NCBI GenBank assembly: GCA_011754535.1
Contig: JAAQVN010000001.1
Coordinates: forward strand, 1-64,000
From: Enterobacter asburiae
GTDB lineage: Bacteria; Pseudomonadota; Gammaproteobacteria; Enterobacterales; Enterobacteriaceae
Length of the DNA stretch: 64,000 nt
Direction: 5' to 3'
The notes beneath the pieces are model-generated. The model was not told where the DNA came from and searched no databases. It worked only from the letters and a program-made list of their open reading frames with translations. Positions 50,672-60,700 of this stretch are shown here, piece after piece. The translations under genes were made by a program, and so were the position numbers. Position 1 is the stretch's first letter. Every line of letters begins with the position of its first letter.

Positions 50672-51622
50672 ATGTCGACAATCAATGATGTATCACGTCT
50701 GGCCGGGGTGTCTAAAGCCACGGTATCGCGAGTGTTGAGTGGGTCACGTGGCGTTAAGGAAGCCAGCCGTCAGGCTGTGCTGAAGGCGGTGGATGAGCTG
50801 AACTATCGTCCCAACGTGATTGCCCAGTCGCTGCTGAGCCAGTCGACGGGCTGCATTGGGGTGATCTGCGCGCAGGAAAACATTAACCAGACCACCGGGT
50901 ATCTGTACGCGCTGGAAAAACAGCTCAGCCAGCATCAAAAACACCTGCTGCTGCGCTTCGCGCATAGCAAAGCGGAAGTGATGAACGCTCTCGAAGAACT
51001 CTCCTGCGGCCTGTGTGACGACATCCTGGTGATTGGTGCCCGTTTCCCGCTGGACGTGGATATGGAAAACGTCATCCTGGTGGACTGCATGGAGGCTGAT
51101 AATTCCAACAGCATCCAGTTCGACCACGCTTTTGCCGCCGAAACCGCCTGTAACTACCTGACCAGCCAGGGGCGACGCCAGATTGCCCTGATCCACCCCC
51201 ACGGCAGCGGGTTTGCCGACCAGGTGCTGCTTGGCTACAAGCACGCGCTGGAGAAAAATTTCCTGCCCTTTAATCGCAACCTCGTCTTTATGGACGCGAC
51301 CTCCTCGTCCGTTGCGCTGCAGGAGCTGCTTAACAACGCCAGCACCCTGAATTTCAACGCGCTTCTGGTGGCGGACGAGCAGGAAGCTCAGCGGGTGATC
51401 CCGCAGCTGCAGGCGTTTAATAAATCGGTGCCGGAAGACATCATGGTCTTCAGTCTTGCCGGATCGCTGCACCTGCCGGGTATTCCGGTGATCCCGGCCA
51501 TTGAATATTCCATGGACGCGATGGCGGCACGCATCGTGAGCTGGCTGACGGAGAAAACGCAGATGCTCGGGTCCTATGTTCTGCGCGGGGATCTCATCAT
51601 TCCGGACGTGCGGAAGCGTTAA
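50672..51622 (+). CDS. LacI-family repressor of the beta-glucoside operon
   Basis: A 316-residue repressor. The HTH at residues 3-25 (TINDVSRLAGVSKATVSRVL) and the hinge helix (RPNVIAQSLLS) are followed by a periplasmic-binding-protein-like ligand domain. I chose ATG 50672 (MSTINDVSRLAG), with GGGGAAAGAG upstream; an earlier in-frame start adds 15 unrelated residues. It is divergent from the PTS operon, with two operator candidates between them. It is comparable to AscG or CasR-type regulators; the inducer is probably a beta-glucoside or its phosphate. Confidence 0.92.
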   Translation: MSTINDVSRLAGVSKATVSRVLSGSRGVKEASRQAVLKAVDELNYRPNVIAQSLLSQSTGCIGVICAQENINQTTGYLYALEKQLSQHQKHLLLRFAHSKAEVMNALEELSCGLCDDILVIGARFPLDVDMENVILVDCMEADNSNSIQFDHAFAAETACNYLTSQGRRQIALIHPHGSGFADQVLLGYKHALEKNFLPFNRNLVFMDATSSSVALQELLNNASTLNFNALLVADEQEAQRVIPQLQAFNKSVPEDIMVFSLAGSLHLPGIPVIPAIEYSMDAMAARIVSWLTEKTQMLGSYVLRGDLIIPDVRKR

Positions 51623-51635
51623 AAACGTTTTCCAG

Positions 51636-51661
51636 GCCGGGTAAGCGCAGCGCCACCCGGC
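51636..51661. repeat. REP-type palindrome
   Basis: GCCGGGT/ACCCGGC arms around AAGCGCAGCGCC, between the LacI gene and convergent yicS. It is the same unit as at 53093 and, with one change per arm, at 34449. Confidence 0.8.
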
Positions 51662-51667
51662 GAGAAC

Positions 51668-51964
51668 TCAATAATCCTCCATGCAATCCACCTGACTTAC
51701 TGCATCCCAGTAGGCGTCAAGGTTGTCGCGCTTCACGGCGGTAACGGCATTTTTGATCAGCAGCTGGTTGGCCTCTGAAGACAAAATCATTGCCTGCCAG
51801 GCCTTATCGCTCTGCTTTTTCTGCGGCGTACAGGCTTTCTTCACATCTTTCAGAACCTGCTGTTTTATTTGTGCATCCTTTGCCGGATCGTCTTTTTCCT
51901 GAGCATGGACAAACGCGGCGAAGAGCAGACAAACCAGCAGGCAGACCAGGTGCGCAGCTTTCAT
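51668..51964 (-). CDS. yicS: YicS-family small exported protein
   Basis: A 98-residue protein with a signal peptide (MKAAHLVCLLVCLLFAAFVHAQ). The mature part contains VLKDVKKACTPQ, DKAWQAMILSSEANQ and YWDAVSQVDCME, which parallel E. coli YicS; the two Cys may pair in the periplasm. The function is unknown. I chose ATG 51964, preceded by AAGGGGG. In E. coli it is likewise next to nlpA. Confidence 0.85.
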   Translation of the reverse strand: MKAAHLVCLLVCLLFAAFVHAQEKDDPAKDAQIKQQVLKDVKKACTPQKKQSDKAWQAMILSSEANQLLIKNAVTAVKRDNLDAYWDAVSQVDCMEDY

Positions 51965-52103
51965 CAAAACCCCCTTGAGAAGTCACAGGCTTCCCATGAA
52001 ATATATCGTTACATTCAGTGTCGCGACGCCAGTCGAAAGTATGAATTTTCTCCAGAGTGTGGGTATGCGATAGTGAAACGGCAGAAAAAATAAGGAGAAA
52101 AAT

Positions 52104-52523
52104 ATGTACCTGAGCATTACTGATAATGTCACGACGCAGGAGAAAGAGGAGTTACTGACGGGTCTGAGGGCTTTTAACGGGCAGTTTCTCGATCTGACAA
52201 ATTTTAGCGGCGACGTTGGGGTTTACGTGCGTGACGATAATGGCGCAATGCTGGGCGGGTTAATCGGCGTGCGTAAAGGCGACTGGCTTAATATCGACTA
52301 TCTCTGGGTGAGCGACACCGTGCGAGGTACCGGCGTGGGCAGCCAGCTCATCAGAACGGCCGAAGAGGAAGCCAGACGCAAAGGCTGCAAGCACGCGCTG
52401 GTGGATACCGTCAGCTTCCAGGCGCGCCCGTTTTATGAAAAACAGGGGTACCAGTTGCAGATGTCTTTGCAGGATTATCCTTATCCGGGTATGCAGCGAC
52501 ATTACCTGGCGAAAGCGCTTTAA
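52104..52523 (+). CDS. GNAT-family N-acetyltransferase
   Basis: A 139-residue acetyltransferase. The acetyl-CoA motif is [18 protein letters not shown], followed by the conserved [24 protein letters not shown] precedes the ATG. The substrate is unknown. It is a single gene between yicS and the VapB-like antitoxin. Confidence 0.88.
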   Translation: MYLSITDNVTTQEKEELLTGLRAFNGQFLDLTNFSGDVGVYVRDDNGAMLGGLIGVRKGDWLNIDYLWVSDTVRGTGVGSQLIRTAEEEARRKGCKHALVDTVSFQARPFYEKQGYQLQMSLQDYPYPGMQRHYLAKAL

Positions 52524-52652
52524 GTCCGCTGCGGTGATTATGGATTCTGCTATTTATTGCGAGTCGCTTTCCTAATTTGAAGCGTGCTGCTTGTCTTCTT
52601 TTCAGGCCCTGGCGCATGCTTTGGCCTGGTCAAATAAAGCATGGAGATGTCA

Positions 52653-52919
52653 ATGGAACGGACAGCAAAACTCTTCAAAAAGGGGCGGAATCAGGCGGTG
52701 ATGCTGCCTGCTGAATTCGCGTTTGATACGGAGAGCGTCTACATCCGGCGGGATGAGGTGGGGAATGTCGTTTTGGCGGCAAAACCTGTTCAGACAAAGA
52801 GTTGGGATAATTTTTTCCGCCTGCTGGCAGTTACAGACGTACCGGATTCGTTTCTGAGCAAAGAGGAGCGCAATCAGAGTGTTACGACAAGAGACCCTCT
52901 GGATGGAGCCTGTTCATGA
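52653..52919 (+). CDS. VapB/VagC-type antitoxin (SpoVT-AbrB fold)
   Basis: An 88-residue antitoxin. The N-terminal swapped-hairpin DNA-binding domain reads ERTAKLFKKGRNQAVMLPAE followed by FAFDTESVYIRRDEVGNVVL; the C-terminal tail would bind VapC. I chose ATG 52653 (MERTAKLF), with GGAG 6 bases upstream, rather than the in-frame ATGs at 52641 or 52647. It overlaps the vapC remnant by 4 bases (ATGA), the usual coupling. Its toxin partner is broken, so it is now an orphan antitoxin, possibly still able to repress its promoter or neutralise a related toxin. Confidence 0.88.
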   Translation: MERTAKLFKKGRNQAVMLPAEFAFDTESVYIRRDEVGNVVLAAKPVQTKSWDNFFRLLAVTDVPDSFLSKEERNQSVTTRDPLDGACS

Positions 52920-53084
52920 GGCATATGCTGGATACGAATATCGTGAGCCACTTGTTTAAACGACACCCGGAGGTTGTAAGCAGAATGACATGCCTGACTC
53001 CGGGGGACAACGATTGTGACAAACGATCGTGCATTCAGAATGGTGCAGGAGCTTGCCGTCGAGGACTGGACGACAACGTCGTGA
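52916..53084 (+). pseudogene. vapC toxin remnant with internal deletion
   Basis: The frame begins like a PIN-domain VapC (MRHMLDTNIVSHLFKRHPEV...), with the first catalytic Asp in LDTN. After about codon 32 it jumps to another frame that encodes the normal C-terminus (TTIVTNDRAFRMVQELAVED, then WTTTS), ending at 53084. The middle of the PIN domain (roughly 75-85 codons, including the other acidic residues) is missing and the frame is shifted; read through, it gives a 61-residue non-functional product. The junction lies near CCGGGGGACAACG (about 53000-53012). Confidence 0.85.
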
Positions 53085-53092
53085 TCCCTGAT

Positions 53093-53118
53093 GCCGGGTA
53101 AGCGCAGCGCCACCCGGC
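53093..53118. repeat. REP-type palindrome
   Basis: GCCGGGT/ACCCGGC arms around AAGCGCAGCGCC, identical to the copy at 51636. It lies 9 bases after the vapC remnant. Confidence 0.8.
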
Positions 53119-53224
53119 GATACTCGCATATAACTTATCCTTCTTATTGATTCTTTTTCGTTTTTTATTTCACCGCCTCGTTGTCGATATAGTCACTACA
53201 CCATTCAGCAAAAGGAACTGTCTC

Positions 53225-54025
53225 GTGAAACGTCGATTAGGTGCACTGGTACTCGCTGGCCTGCTGTTGGCAGGGTGCGATCAAAGTGGCAGCGATGCCA
53301 AACACATTAAAGTGGGCGTCATCAACGGCGCGGAACAGGACGTGGCGGAAGTCGCCAAAAAGGTGGCGAAAGAGAAATATGGCCTGGACGTGGAGCTGGT
53401 AGGGTTCAGCGGCTCGCTGTTGCCTAACGATGCCACAAATCAGGGAGAGCTGGATGCCAACGTCTTTCAGCACCGCCCGTTCCTTGCAGAAGATAACAAG
53501 GCGCATGGCTACAAGCTGGTGGCCGTGGCGAACACCTTCGTTTTCCCGATGGCCGGCTATTCCCGCAAAATCAAATCCGTGTCTGACCTGAAGGACGGGG
53601 CGACTATCGCCATTCCAAACGATCCGACCAACCTTGGCCGCGCGCTGCTGTTGCTGCAGAAAGAGAAGCTCATCACCCTGAAGCCGGACACCGGGCTGCT
53701 GCCGACGGCGCTGGATATTACCGCCAACCCTAAACAGCTGAAAATTATGGAGCTGGAAGGGGCACAGCTGCCGCGCGTGCTGGACGATCCGAAAGTGGAT
53801 GTCGCCATCATCAGCACTACCTATATTCAGCAAACCGGGCTGTCGCCGGTGCATGACAGCGTCTTTATTGAAGATAAAAACTCGGCGTACGTGAATATCG
53901 TGGTGACGCGCGAAGACAACAAAGACGCGGAGAACGTGAAGGCGTTTATCCAGTCCTATCAGTCACCGGAAGTGGCGAAAGCGGCGGAGACGATCTTTAA
54001 CGGCGGGGCGGTGCCGGGCTGGTAA
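53225..54025 (+). CDS. nlpA: Lipoprotein NlpA (MetQ-type binding protein)
   Basis: Inner-membrane lipoprotein-28, a D-methionine-binding-protein relative. The signal peptide ends in the lipobox LLLAGCDQ (Cys near residue 19). The NLPA-family body has IKVGVINGAEQDVAEVAKKV, the ligand region PNDPTNLGRALLLL and the C-terminus FNGGAVPGW. The GTG start at 53225 follows AAAGGAA; 267 residues. There is no ABC partner beside it, as in E. coli nlpA. Confidence 0.95.
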   Translation: MKRRLGALVLAGLLLAGCDQSGSDAKHIKVGVINGAEQDVAEVAKKVAKEKYGLDVELVGFSGSLLPNDATNQGELDANVFQHRPFLAEDNKAHGYKLVAVANTFVFPMAGYSRKIKSVSDLKDGATIAIPNDPTNLGRALLLLQKEKLITLKPDTGLLPTALDITANPKQLKIMELEGAQLPRVLDDPKVDVAIISTTYIQQTGLSPVHDSVFIEDKNSAYVNIVVTREDNKDAENVKAFIQSYQSPEVAKAAETIFNGGAVPGW

Positions 54026-54147
54026 AGGAACCGGCAGAAAACGCGGTGATTAAATTGGCCCGATTCCATCGGTAATCGCCCTTTAACCCACAGCGTTACC
54101 GGCGACGGCTGGCTATCCTCCTTATCACACCAACCGGAGGATAGCCC

Positions 54148-54927
54148 ATGAACATTACCCACATTCGCAACGCCACCCAGCTGATTACCTACGCCGGAAA
54201 ACGTCTTTTAATCGACCCGATGCTGGCCCCGAAGGGCGCTTATCCGGGTTTTCCCGGCACGGCGCATGCCGATATCCGTAACCCGACGGTCGAACTCCCC
54301 GTTGACGTCAACACGCTGCTGGATGTCGACGCGGTGATCGTCACTCATACACATGATGATCACTGGGATCGCGCCGCAGCAGAGCTGATCGCCAAAGATA
54401 AACCGATCTACGTGCAAAACGACCGTGACGCCGCGCTGCTGCGCAGCCAGGGGTTTAGCAACCTGACGGTCATGACCGACGCGACCACCTTTGGCGATAT
54501 TCAGATTACGAAAACCCGCGGCGGCCAGCACGGTACCGACCGCGCTTACGCCGTACCGGAGCTGGCAGAGCGGCTGGGCGAGGCCTGTGGCGTGGTGCTG
54601 CGTCATCCCGAGGAGAAGACGCTCTATCTTGCCGGGGATACCATCTGGCGTGATGAGGTGGCGGCCGATCTGCAAAAACACCAGCCGGATGTAGTGGTAC
54701 TGAACGCCGGCTATGCCCACGTCATTGGCTTTGGGCCCATTATTATGGGGCAGGAGGACGTGCTCAACGTTCATTTCCTGCTGCCGCAGGCTAAAATCGT
54801 CGCGAGCCATATGGAGGCGATTAATCACTGCCTGTTGACCCGCAGCGCGCTGCGTGAGTACGTGGAAGCCAATCAGGTGAGTGACGCGGTGAGCATTCCC
54901 CAGGATGGCGAAACCGTTATATTCTGA
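54148..54927 (+). CDS. Metallo-beta-lactamase-fold hydrolase
   Basis: A 259-residue MBL-fold protein of the UlaG-like type. The metal motif THTHDDHWD is near residue 66, a second-shell Asp is in YLAGDTIW, and a late His is in VASHMEAINH. There is no signal peptide. CCGGAGGAT precedes the ATG. It is followed after 26 bases by the GlxA-type regulator and is probably co-transcribed with it. The substrate is unknown. Confidence 0.88.
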   Translation: MNITHIRNATQLITYAGKRLLIDPMLAPKGAYPGFPGTAHADIRNPTVELPVDVNTLLDVDAVIVTHTHDDHWDRAAAELIAKDKPIYVQNDRDAALLRSQGFSNLTVMTDATTFGDIQITKTRGGQHGTDRAYAVPELAERLGEACGVVLRHPEEKTLYLAGDTIWRDEVAADLQKHQPDVVVLNAGYAHVIGFGPIIMGQEDVLNVHFLLPQAKIVASHMEAINHCLLTRSALREYVEANQVSDAVSIPQDGETVIF

Positions 54928-54953
54928 GTGCGTTAACGGGAAAGGAGAGACAG

Positions 54954-55907
54954 ATGTCGCTAGTCAACGTCGCGATTGTCGCGGTAGACGGGTTCAGCCC
55001 GTTCCACTACTCCGTTCCCTGCATTCTGTTTGGCGATTCGGTCTCCGGCGAAAAGCGCTTTAATGTGACGATCTGCGCCGAAACGCCGGGGTTTCTTAGC
55101 TCAAAAGACGGGTTCGCCCTCAATGCCACGCAGGATTACACCGCCATCGGGCTGGCCGATATTGTTGTCGTTCCCTACTGGCAGCACGTTCTTGAACGTC
55201 CGCCTCAGACGCTGCTCGACAGCCTGGTACAGGCGAGAGACCGCGGCGCAGAAATCGTCGGGCTATGTCTGGGGTCTTTTGTGCTCGCCTGGGCGGGGAT
55301 CCTCGACGGTAAACGGGCCGCTACCCACTGGGAATTTGAACGCCAGTTCCAGTCGCTCTTCCCGAACGTCGAGCTGGATATCAATGCCCTCTACGTGGAT
55401 GACGGCAATATCATCACCTCTGCCGGTACCGCAGCCGCGCTGGACTGCTGCCTGTATATTATTCGCCAGCGCTTTGGCAGCGTGGTCGCCAACCAGATTG
55501 CCCGCCGGATGATTGTACCGCCGCACCGCGAGGGCGGGCAGGCGCAGTTCATCGCCCAGCCGGTTCCAAAAGATACCCGTGACGCACGTATTAACTGCCT
55601 GATCGACTACCTGCAGCAGCACATTACCGAACCGCATAGCCTGGACTCGCTGGCGGAGGTGGTTTCGATGAGCCGCCGCACGCTGACCCGCCATTTTATT
55701 AAAGCCACGGGCATGAGCGTCGCCGACTGGCTTACCGCCGAACGCCTGCGGCGCAGCCAGATTTTGCTTGAAGCCGGAAATATGCCCGTTGAGAGCGTGG
55801 CGGAGCTGGTGGGATTTAATTCCGCCGTCACCTGGCGGCAGCAGTTTAAGGTGCGCTTTGGGGTGAGCCCTGCTGAGTGGCGGAAAACGTTCCGTCTGCA
55901 TATTTAA
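54954..55907 (+). CDS. GlxA-type AraC-family regulator (DJ-1/PfpI + HTH)
   Basis: A 317-residue regulator. The N-terminal DJ-1/PfpI-like domain (VAIVAVDGFSPFHYSVPCIL; nucleophile-elbow position IVGLCLGSFVLAWAG) is followed by an AraC-type double HTH at about 215-315 (LDSLAEVVSMSRRTLTRHFI; VESVAELVGFNSAVTWRQQF). AAAGGAGAGAC precedes the ATG. It probably controls the adjacent MBL-fold gene or itself; this is inference. Confidence 0.9.
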   Translation: MSLVNVAIVAVDGFSPFHYSVPCILFGDSVSGEKRFNVTICAETPGFLSSKDGFALNATQDYTAIGLADIVVVPYWQHVLERPPQTLLDSLVQARDRGAEIVGLCLGSFVLAWAGILDGKRAATHWEFERQFQSLFPNVELDINALYVDDGNIITSAGTAAALDCCLYIIRQRFGSVVANQIARRMIVPPHREGGQAQFIAQPVPKDTRDARINCLIDYLQQHITEPHSLDSLAEVVSMSRRTLTRHFIKATGMSVADWLTAERLRRSQILLEAGNMPVESVAELVGFNSAVTWRQQFKVRFGVSPAEWRKTFRLHI

Positions 55908-56087
55908 TGCATTGCAGCTAACTTAAGATTTAAGGGTTAGTTAAACATTTTTTATTTTTTGTTAAGTGACTTCTTACGCTTCTAAAATAATCTTTTTTAA
56001 GATGCCATAACTTAAATTAGATATACTCGCCTTAAGAATGCTCTTATATTGTACAGATTATAATTGCGTCTTAATTTTGTGGCATGG

Positions 56088-57785
56088 ATGAACACGTCTA
56101 AAATAAAAAATAAAATAATTTCATTTAGAAATTATGCTATTGCTATGTTCCTGGCTGCGCTATTTTCAGCGAGCGCTAACGCTGCACCGCTGTCTCCAGC
56201 GGATCGCGATGCTATCCAACAGCAACAGCAGCAGCTTTTACTTCAAAACCAGCAGCAGCGTGACGAGCTGGAGCGGAGTATTCCCCTCCCCGAACCTGCC
56301 AGACCAGGGCCTGTCACAGGCTCCGGGCCCTGTTTCACCATTAACAGCATTACGCTTTCCGGCGCGACCTTAATCTCTCCAAAAAACCAGCATAACCTTG
56401 TTGCGCCGTGGCAAGGACAGTGTCTGGATATGGCGAAAATAACGGAGCTTCTGGCCCATATTTCTGACTGGTATATCAGCCGGGGATATATCACCAGCCG
56501 CGCCTTTCTTACCGAACAGGATCTCTCCGGGGGCCAGCTGAATATTGTTGTGCTGGAAGGCCGGCTGGAAGCGATTCGCCTGGAAGGTGAAACGCCGCGG
56601 ATGCTGAAAATGGCGTTTCCGGGACGGGTGGGGCGCATCCTTAATTTACGCGACATCGAACAGGGCATGGAGCAAATAAACCGTTTGCGCGCCGAGCCGG
56701 TTCAGATAGAAATTCTTCCGGGAACCCAGCAAGGATATTCGATTGTTAATCTCACGGCAAAACCGGAATTTCCGTTAAGTGCATCGGTAAGCCTGGATAA
56801 TAGCGGGCAGAAGAGCACCGGTGAAGAGCAGCTTAATGGCGTGCTCACTGCCAATAATATGCTGGGGCTGGCGGATAAATGGTTCGTCAGCGGCGGGCGC
56901 AGCAGTGATTTTGCCAGCGCGTACGATGCGCAGAATTTCCAGGCGGGCGTCAGCGTGCCGTTTGGCTACGGCCTGCTGGACTACAGCTATGCCTGGAGCA
57001 ACTACCGAACCACCATCAATAACCAGGGGTTCAACTGGCTCTCTACGGGCGATACCAAAACCCACCGCGTCAACGCGTCGTGGGTGGTTTTCCGCAACGG
57101 GGATGTGAAAACCGGTATCGCGGCAGGCGTGGTTCAGCGTTCAAGCCGCAACTGGCTCAACGACGCGCCGCTTCAGAGCAGCACGCGCAATCTCTCCAGC
57201 CTGATCCTGGGGGTTACCCACACACAAAAAATGCTGGGCGGCGTCGCGACCTTCAACCCGACCTGGAGCCACGGCATGCCGTGGTTCAATGCCGAAACCG
57301 ACGAAGATAAATCCGGCGATATGCCGCGGGCTGAATTCCGCAAATGGAGCCTGAACGCCAGCTTCCAGCGTCCGATAGCCCGTAACGCCTGGTGGCTGAC
57401 CAGCGCCTACGGCCAGTGGTCGCCTGACCGGCTGTACGGCTCCGAGCGTCTGACGCTCGGCGGCGAAAGCTCCGTGCGCGGTTTTAAAGAGCAGTATCTG
57501 TCCGGGGATAACGGCGGCTACTGGCGTAACGAGCTGGGATATTCCCTCTTCACCCTCCCGGTGATTGGCGCGGTGAGCGCCACGGTCGCCGTTGACGGCG
57601 GCTGGCTGGAGAAAGACAGTCAGGACCGCTTTGCCTCCGGCACGTTATGGGGTGCCTCTGTAGGGCTGAGCAGCGCCGGGCGCTGGTACAGCAGCCAGGT
57701 TTCAGTCGGCACGCCGCTGCACTATCCCGACTGGCTCGGCCCGGATCATGTGAGCGTTAACTGGCGCATTGCCTTTATGCTTTAA
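56088..57785 (+). CDS. Two-partner secretion transporter TpsB (ShlB/FhaC/HecB family)
   Basis: Outer-membrane pore that exports the TpsA protein encoded next. From ATG 56088 (565 residues) it has a signal peptide ending FLAALFSASANA. A Gln-rich helix (QQQQQLLLQNQQQRDELERS) plugs the channel in this family. POTRA domains follow (CFTINSITLSGATLISPKNQ; ISRGYITSRAFLTEQDLSGG), then a beta-barrel with the lid-loop motif SVRGFKEQYLSGDNG and a C-terminal Phe-containing strand. No convincing Shine-Dalgarno is visible. The 180 bases upstream are AT-rich. TpsA begins 14 bases after the stop. Confidence 0.93.
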   Translation: MNTSKIKNKIISFRNYAIAMFLAALFSASANAAPLSPADRDAIQQQQQQLLLQNQQQRDELERSIPLPEPARPGPVTGSGPCFTINSITLSGATLISPKNQHNLVAPWQGQCLDMAKITELLAHISDWYISRGYITSRAFLTEQDLSGGQLNIVVLEGRLEAIRLEGETPRMLKMAFPGRVGRILNLRDIEQGMEQINRLRAEPVQIEILPGTQQGYSIVNLTAKPEFPLSASVSLDNSGQKSTGEEQLNGVLTANNMLGLADKWFVSGGRSSDFASAYDAQNFQAGVSVPFGYGLLDYSYAWSNYRTTINNQGFNWLSTGDTKTHRVNASWVVFRNGDVKTGIAAGVVQRSSRNWLNDAPLQSSTRNLSSLILGVTHTQKMLGGVATFNPTWSHGMPWFNAETDEDKSGDMPRAEFRKWSLNASFQRPIARNAWWLTSAYGQWSPDRLYGSERLTLGGESSVRGFKEQYLSGDNGGYWRNELGYSLFTLPVIGAVSATVAVDGGWLEKDSQDRFASGTLWGASVGLSSAGRWYSSQVSVGTPLHYPDWLGPDHVSVNWRIAFML

Positions 57786-57799
57786 GAGACTCTACGACT

Positions 57800-60700
57800 A
57801 TGGATACCCGTCACCCTCCCGTTCGTTTCTCGCAGCGTCTGATCAGCTGGATTGTCTGCGGCCTGATGATCTGGCAACCGATGGCTCCTGCCGTCGCGGC
57901 GGCGCTCACGCCGACCGGGCAGACCACGGTGGATCGGGCGGGGAACGGGGTTCCGGTCATCAATATCGCCACGCCGAACGGGGCGGGTATTTCGCATAAC
58001 CAGTTCCAGGATTACAACGTCGGCAAAGAGGGGCTTATCCTCAATAACGGCACGGACCGCTTAACCCAGACCCAGCTGGGCGGGCTTATCCAGAACAACC
58101 CCAACCTGCAGGCCGGGCGGGAAGCGAAAGGCATCATCAACGAAGTCACGGGAGCCAGCCGCTCGCAATTGCAGGGCTATACGGAAGTCGCCGGCAAGGC
58201 GGCAAACGTCATGGTGGCTAACCCGTACGGTATCACCTGTAACGGATGCGGGTTTATCAACACCCCCAATGCCACGCTGACTACGGGTAAACCGCAGTTT
58301 GACGCTAACGGTAACCTGCTGGCGCTGGATGTAACGAAAGGGGCCATCACGGTTGAAGGCCAGGGGCTGGACGCCAGCAGGAGCGACGCGCTGTCGATTA
58401 TTGCGCGCGCAACGGAAGTGAACGCCGCGATTCACGCGAACGACCTGAAGGTGACGGCGGGGGCGAACCGCGTTGGCGCAGATGGAAGCGTTAAGCCGAT
58501 TGCCGGTGAGGGGGCAGCACCCGTCGTGGCTGTGGATACCGGCGCGCTCGGCGGGATGTATGCCAACCGTATCCGCCTGGTCTCCAGCGAGGCGGGCGTG
58601 GGGGTGAACCTCGGCAACCTCAACGCGCGGCAGGGGGATATTCAGCTTGATGCGGGCGGCAAACTGACGGTCTCGAACAGCCTTGCCAGCGGAACGATCG
58701 CCGCCAGCGGCGCGGGGGTGGCCCTCAACGGCAGCCATCAGGCCGGTGGCGCGCTGAACGTGACCAGCTCGCAGGATGTGGAACTCAATAACAGCACGCT
58801 CGCCAGCAGCGGCGATATGCGCCTTTCCGGTGAGGGAAAAGTGCAGATGACGGGCGGCGGGACGAACAGCGCGGGCGCGCTGGCGGTCGTGGGCAGGCAG
58901 GGGATTGCGCTTTCGGATGCGACGCTGACAGGCCAGACCGACACCATGCTGTCTACCGACGGCAGCCTGACGCAGCGCGGCGGCAGCATCACCAGTAAAG
59001 GCGCGCTCAGCGTGGCGGCCGGAAAGGATATCGCGCTGACCAGTACCCGCGTCGGCAGCGATACCCGCACCACGCTGACCGGCGGCACGCTGTCAGCCAC
59101 GGGCAGTGCGATCTCGGCAGGGGAGAACCTTGCGCTGAGCGTCGGACAGCTGGTGCTGGACGGCCAGAGCCGGGCCGACGCCTCGGGCGATATCCGCCTG
59201 ACGGGCAGCACCGTCAGTAACCAGGGACAGGTGAATGCGGGGCGCGACATTGTGCTCTCCGGCGACAGGGTGTCAAACGGCGGCCAGCTGGCGGCGAAAG
59301 GCCATCTGGATGTGAATGCCGGAGATCTGACGAACGGCGGTGCGGTTCAGGGTAGCGACATCACTTTACGGGGGCAGACGGTTACCAATAGCGGTACTTT
59401 GCAGAGCGCGGGAACGCTGGCGTTGAACGCCGGTACCCTGGAGCAGCAGGGCACGCTGAGCGCGAAAGGGGATGCGAACGTCACGGCGCGGCAAACCCTG
59501 CGTAACGGCGGCAGCCTGCTGGCTGACGGCGCGATGAACGTGACAGCAGGCACACTTGAACAGAATGGCACCCTGTCCGGCACGACGGCGCTGACGGCGC
59601 AGGCCGATACCCTGACCAGCGGTCAGGCATCCCGTACCACCAGCCAGGGCAACGTCCAGCTTACCGCCAACCGTAGCGCCAACCTGAACGGGCAGACGGA
59701 CGCGGCGGGGGCATTAACCGTTTCCACCAGCGATCTGATCACCGATCGGGATGCCCGCCTGCAAAGCGGGCAGGCGCTTACCCTTCAGGCGCAGAATGCG
59801 ACGTTGAACGGCACCCAGGCGGCAAAAGGAGCGCTGTTGGCGACCGCAGGCACGCTGGCGCATGCCGGGAAATCCACCGGTAACACCCTGAATTTTAACG
59901 CGACCAACGACCTGACCAGCAGCGGGGAACTTACCGCCGGTACGATCGGCCTCAGCGGACAGAACATCCTCCTGTCCGGCGTCGCAAAAGCGGACCGCAT
60001 GACCCTGACGGCAGGCGACCGCATCACCACCCGCGGTTCGCTGGTGGCCGATACCCTGTCGCTGGACGGTGCGTCGGTAGAGAACGGCGGGCTGCTGCAG
60101 GGAACCACCCTGCTCAATCTGAAGACCGGATCGCTCGTGAACCTGAGTGGGGGATCGGTCTACAGCGCGCAGGATTTAACGCTGAACATCCCGGTGCTGG
60201 CTAACAGCGGTCTTATCACCACCGACGGCACGCTGCGCGTCAAAGGCGACACGCTGACAAACCAGGGTGAAATCAACGGCCTCAGTCTGAGCAGCGAATA
60301 TCTCAACCTGAGCAACAGCGGACGCCTGCTGGCGGACGAGCGGATCACGCTGAACGGCACCACGCTGGTTAACACGGGCAATATTGCGGCCAGCGACCTG
60401 CACGTGACGGCGAACAGCCTGCAAAACCAGGGCACCGTTCAGGGGGAAGATACCCTGACGCTCGGCGTGGCAGACATCAGTAACCGTGGCGCGCTGCGCA
60501 GCAGCGGAACGCTGAAGCTCAACGGCGACACGCTTGCTAACAGCGGCGAACTCAGCGCCACCGCGCTGCTGTTGAACCTGACCCGTCAGGCCAGCAACGA
60601 TGCCGACGGGCGGGTGATTGCCCGGGACGGCCTGACCCTGACTACCGCCAGCCTGACGAACGGCGGGCTGATGGCAGGTACCGACGCACAGTTCAACAGC

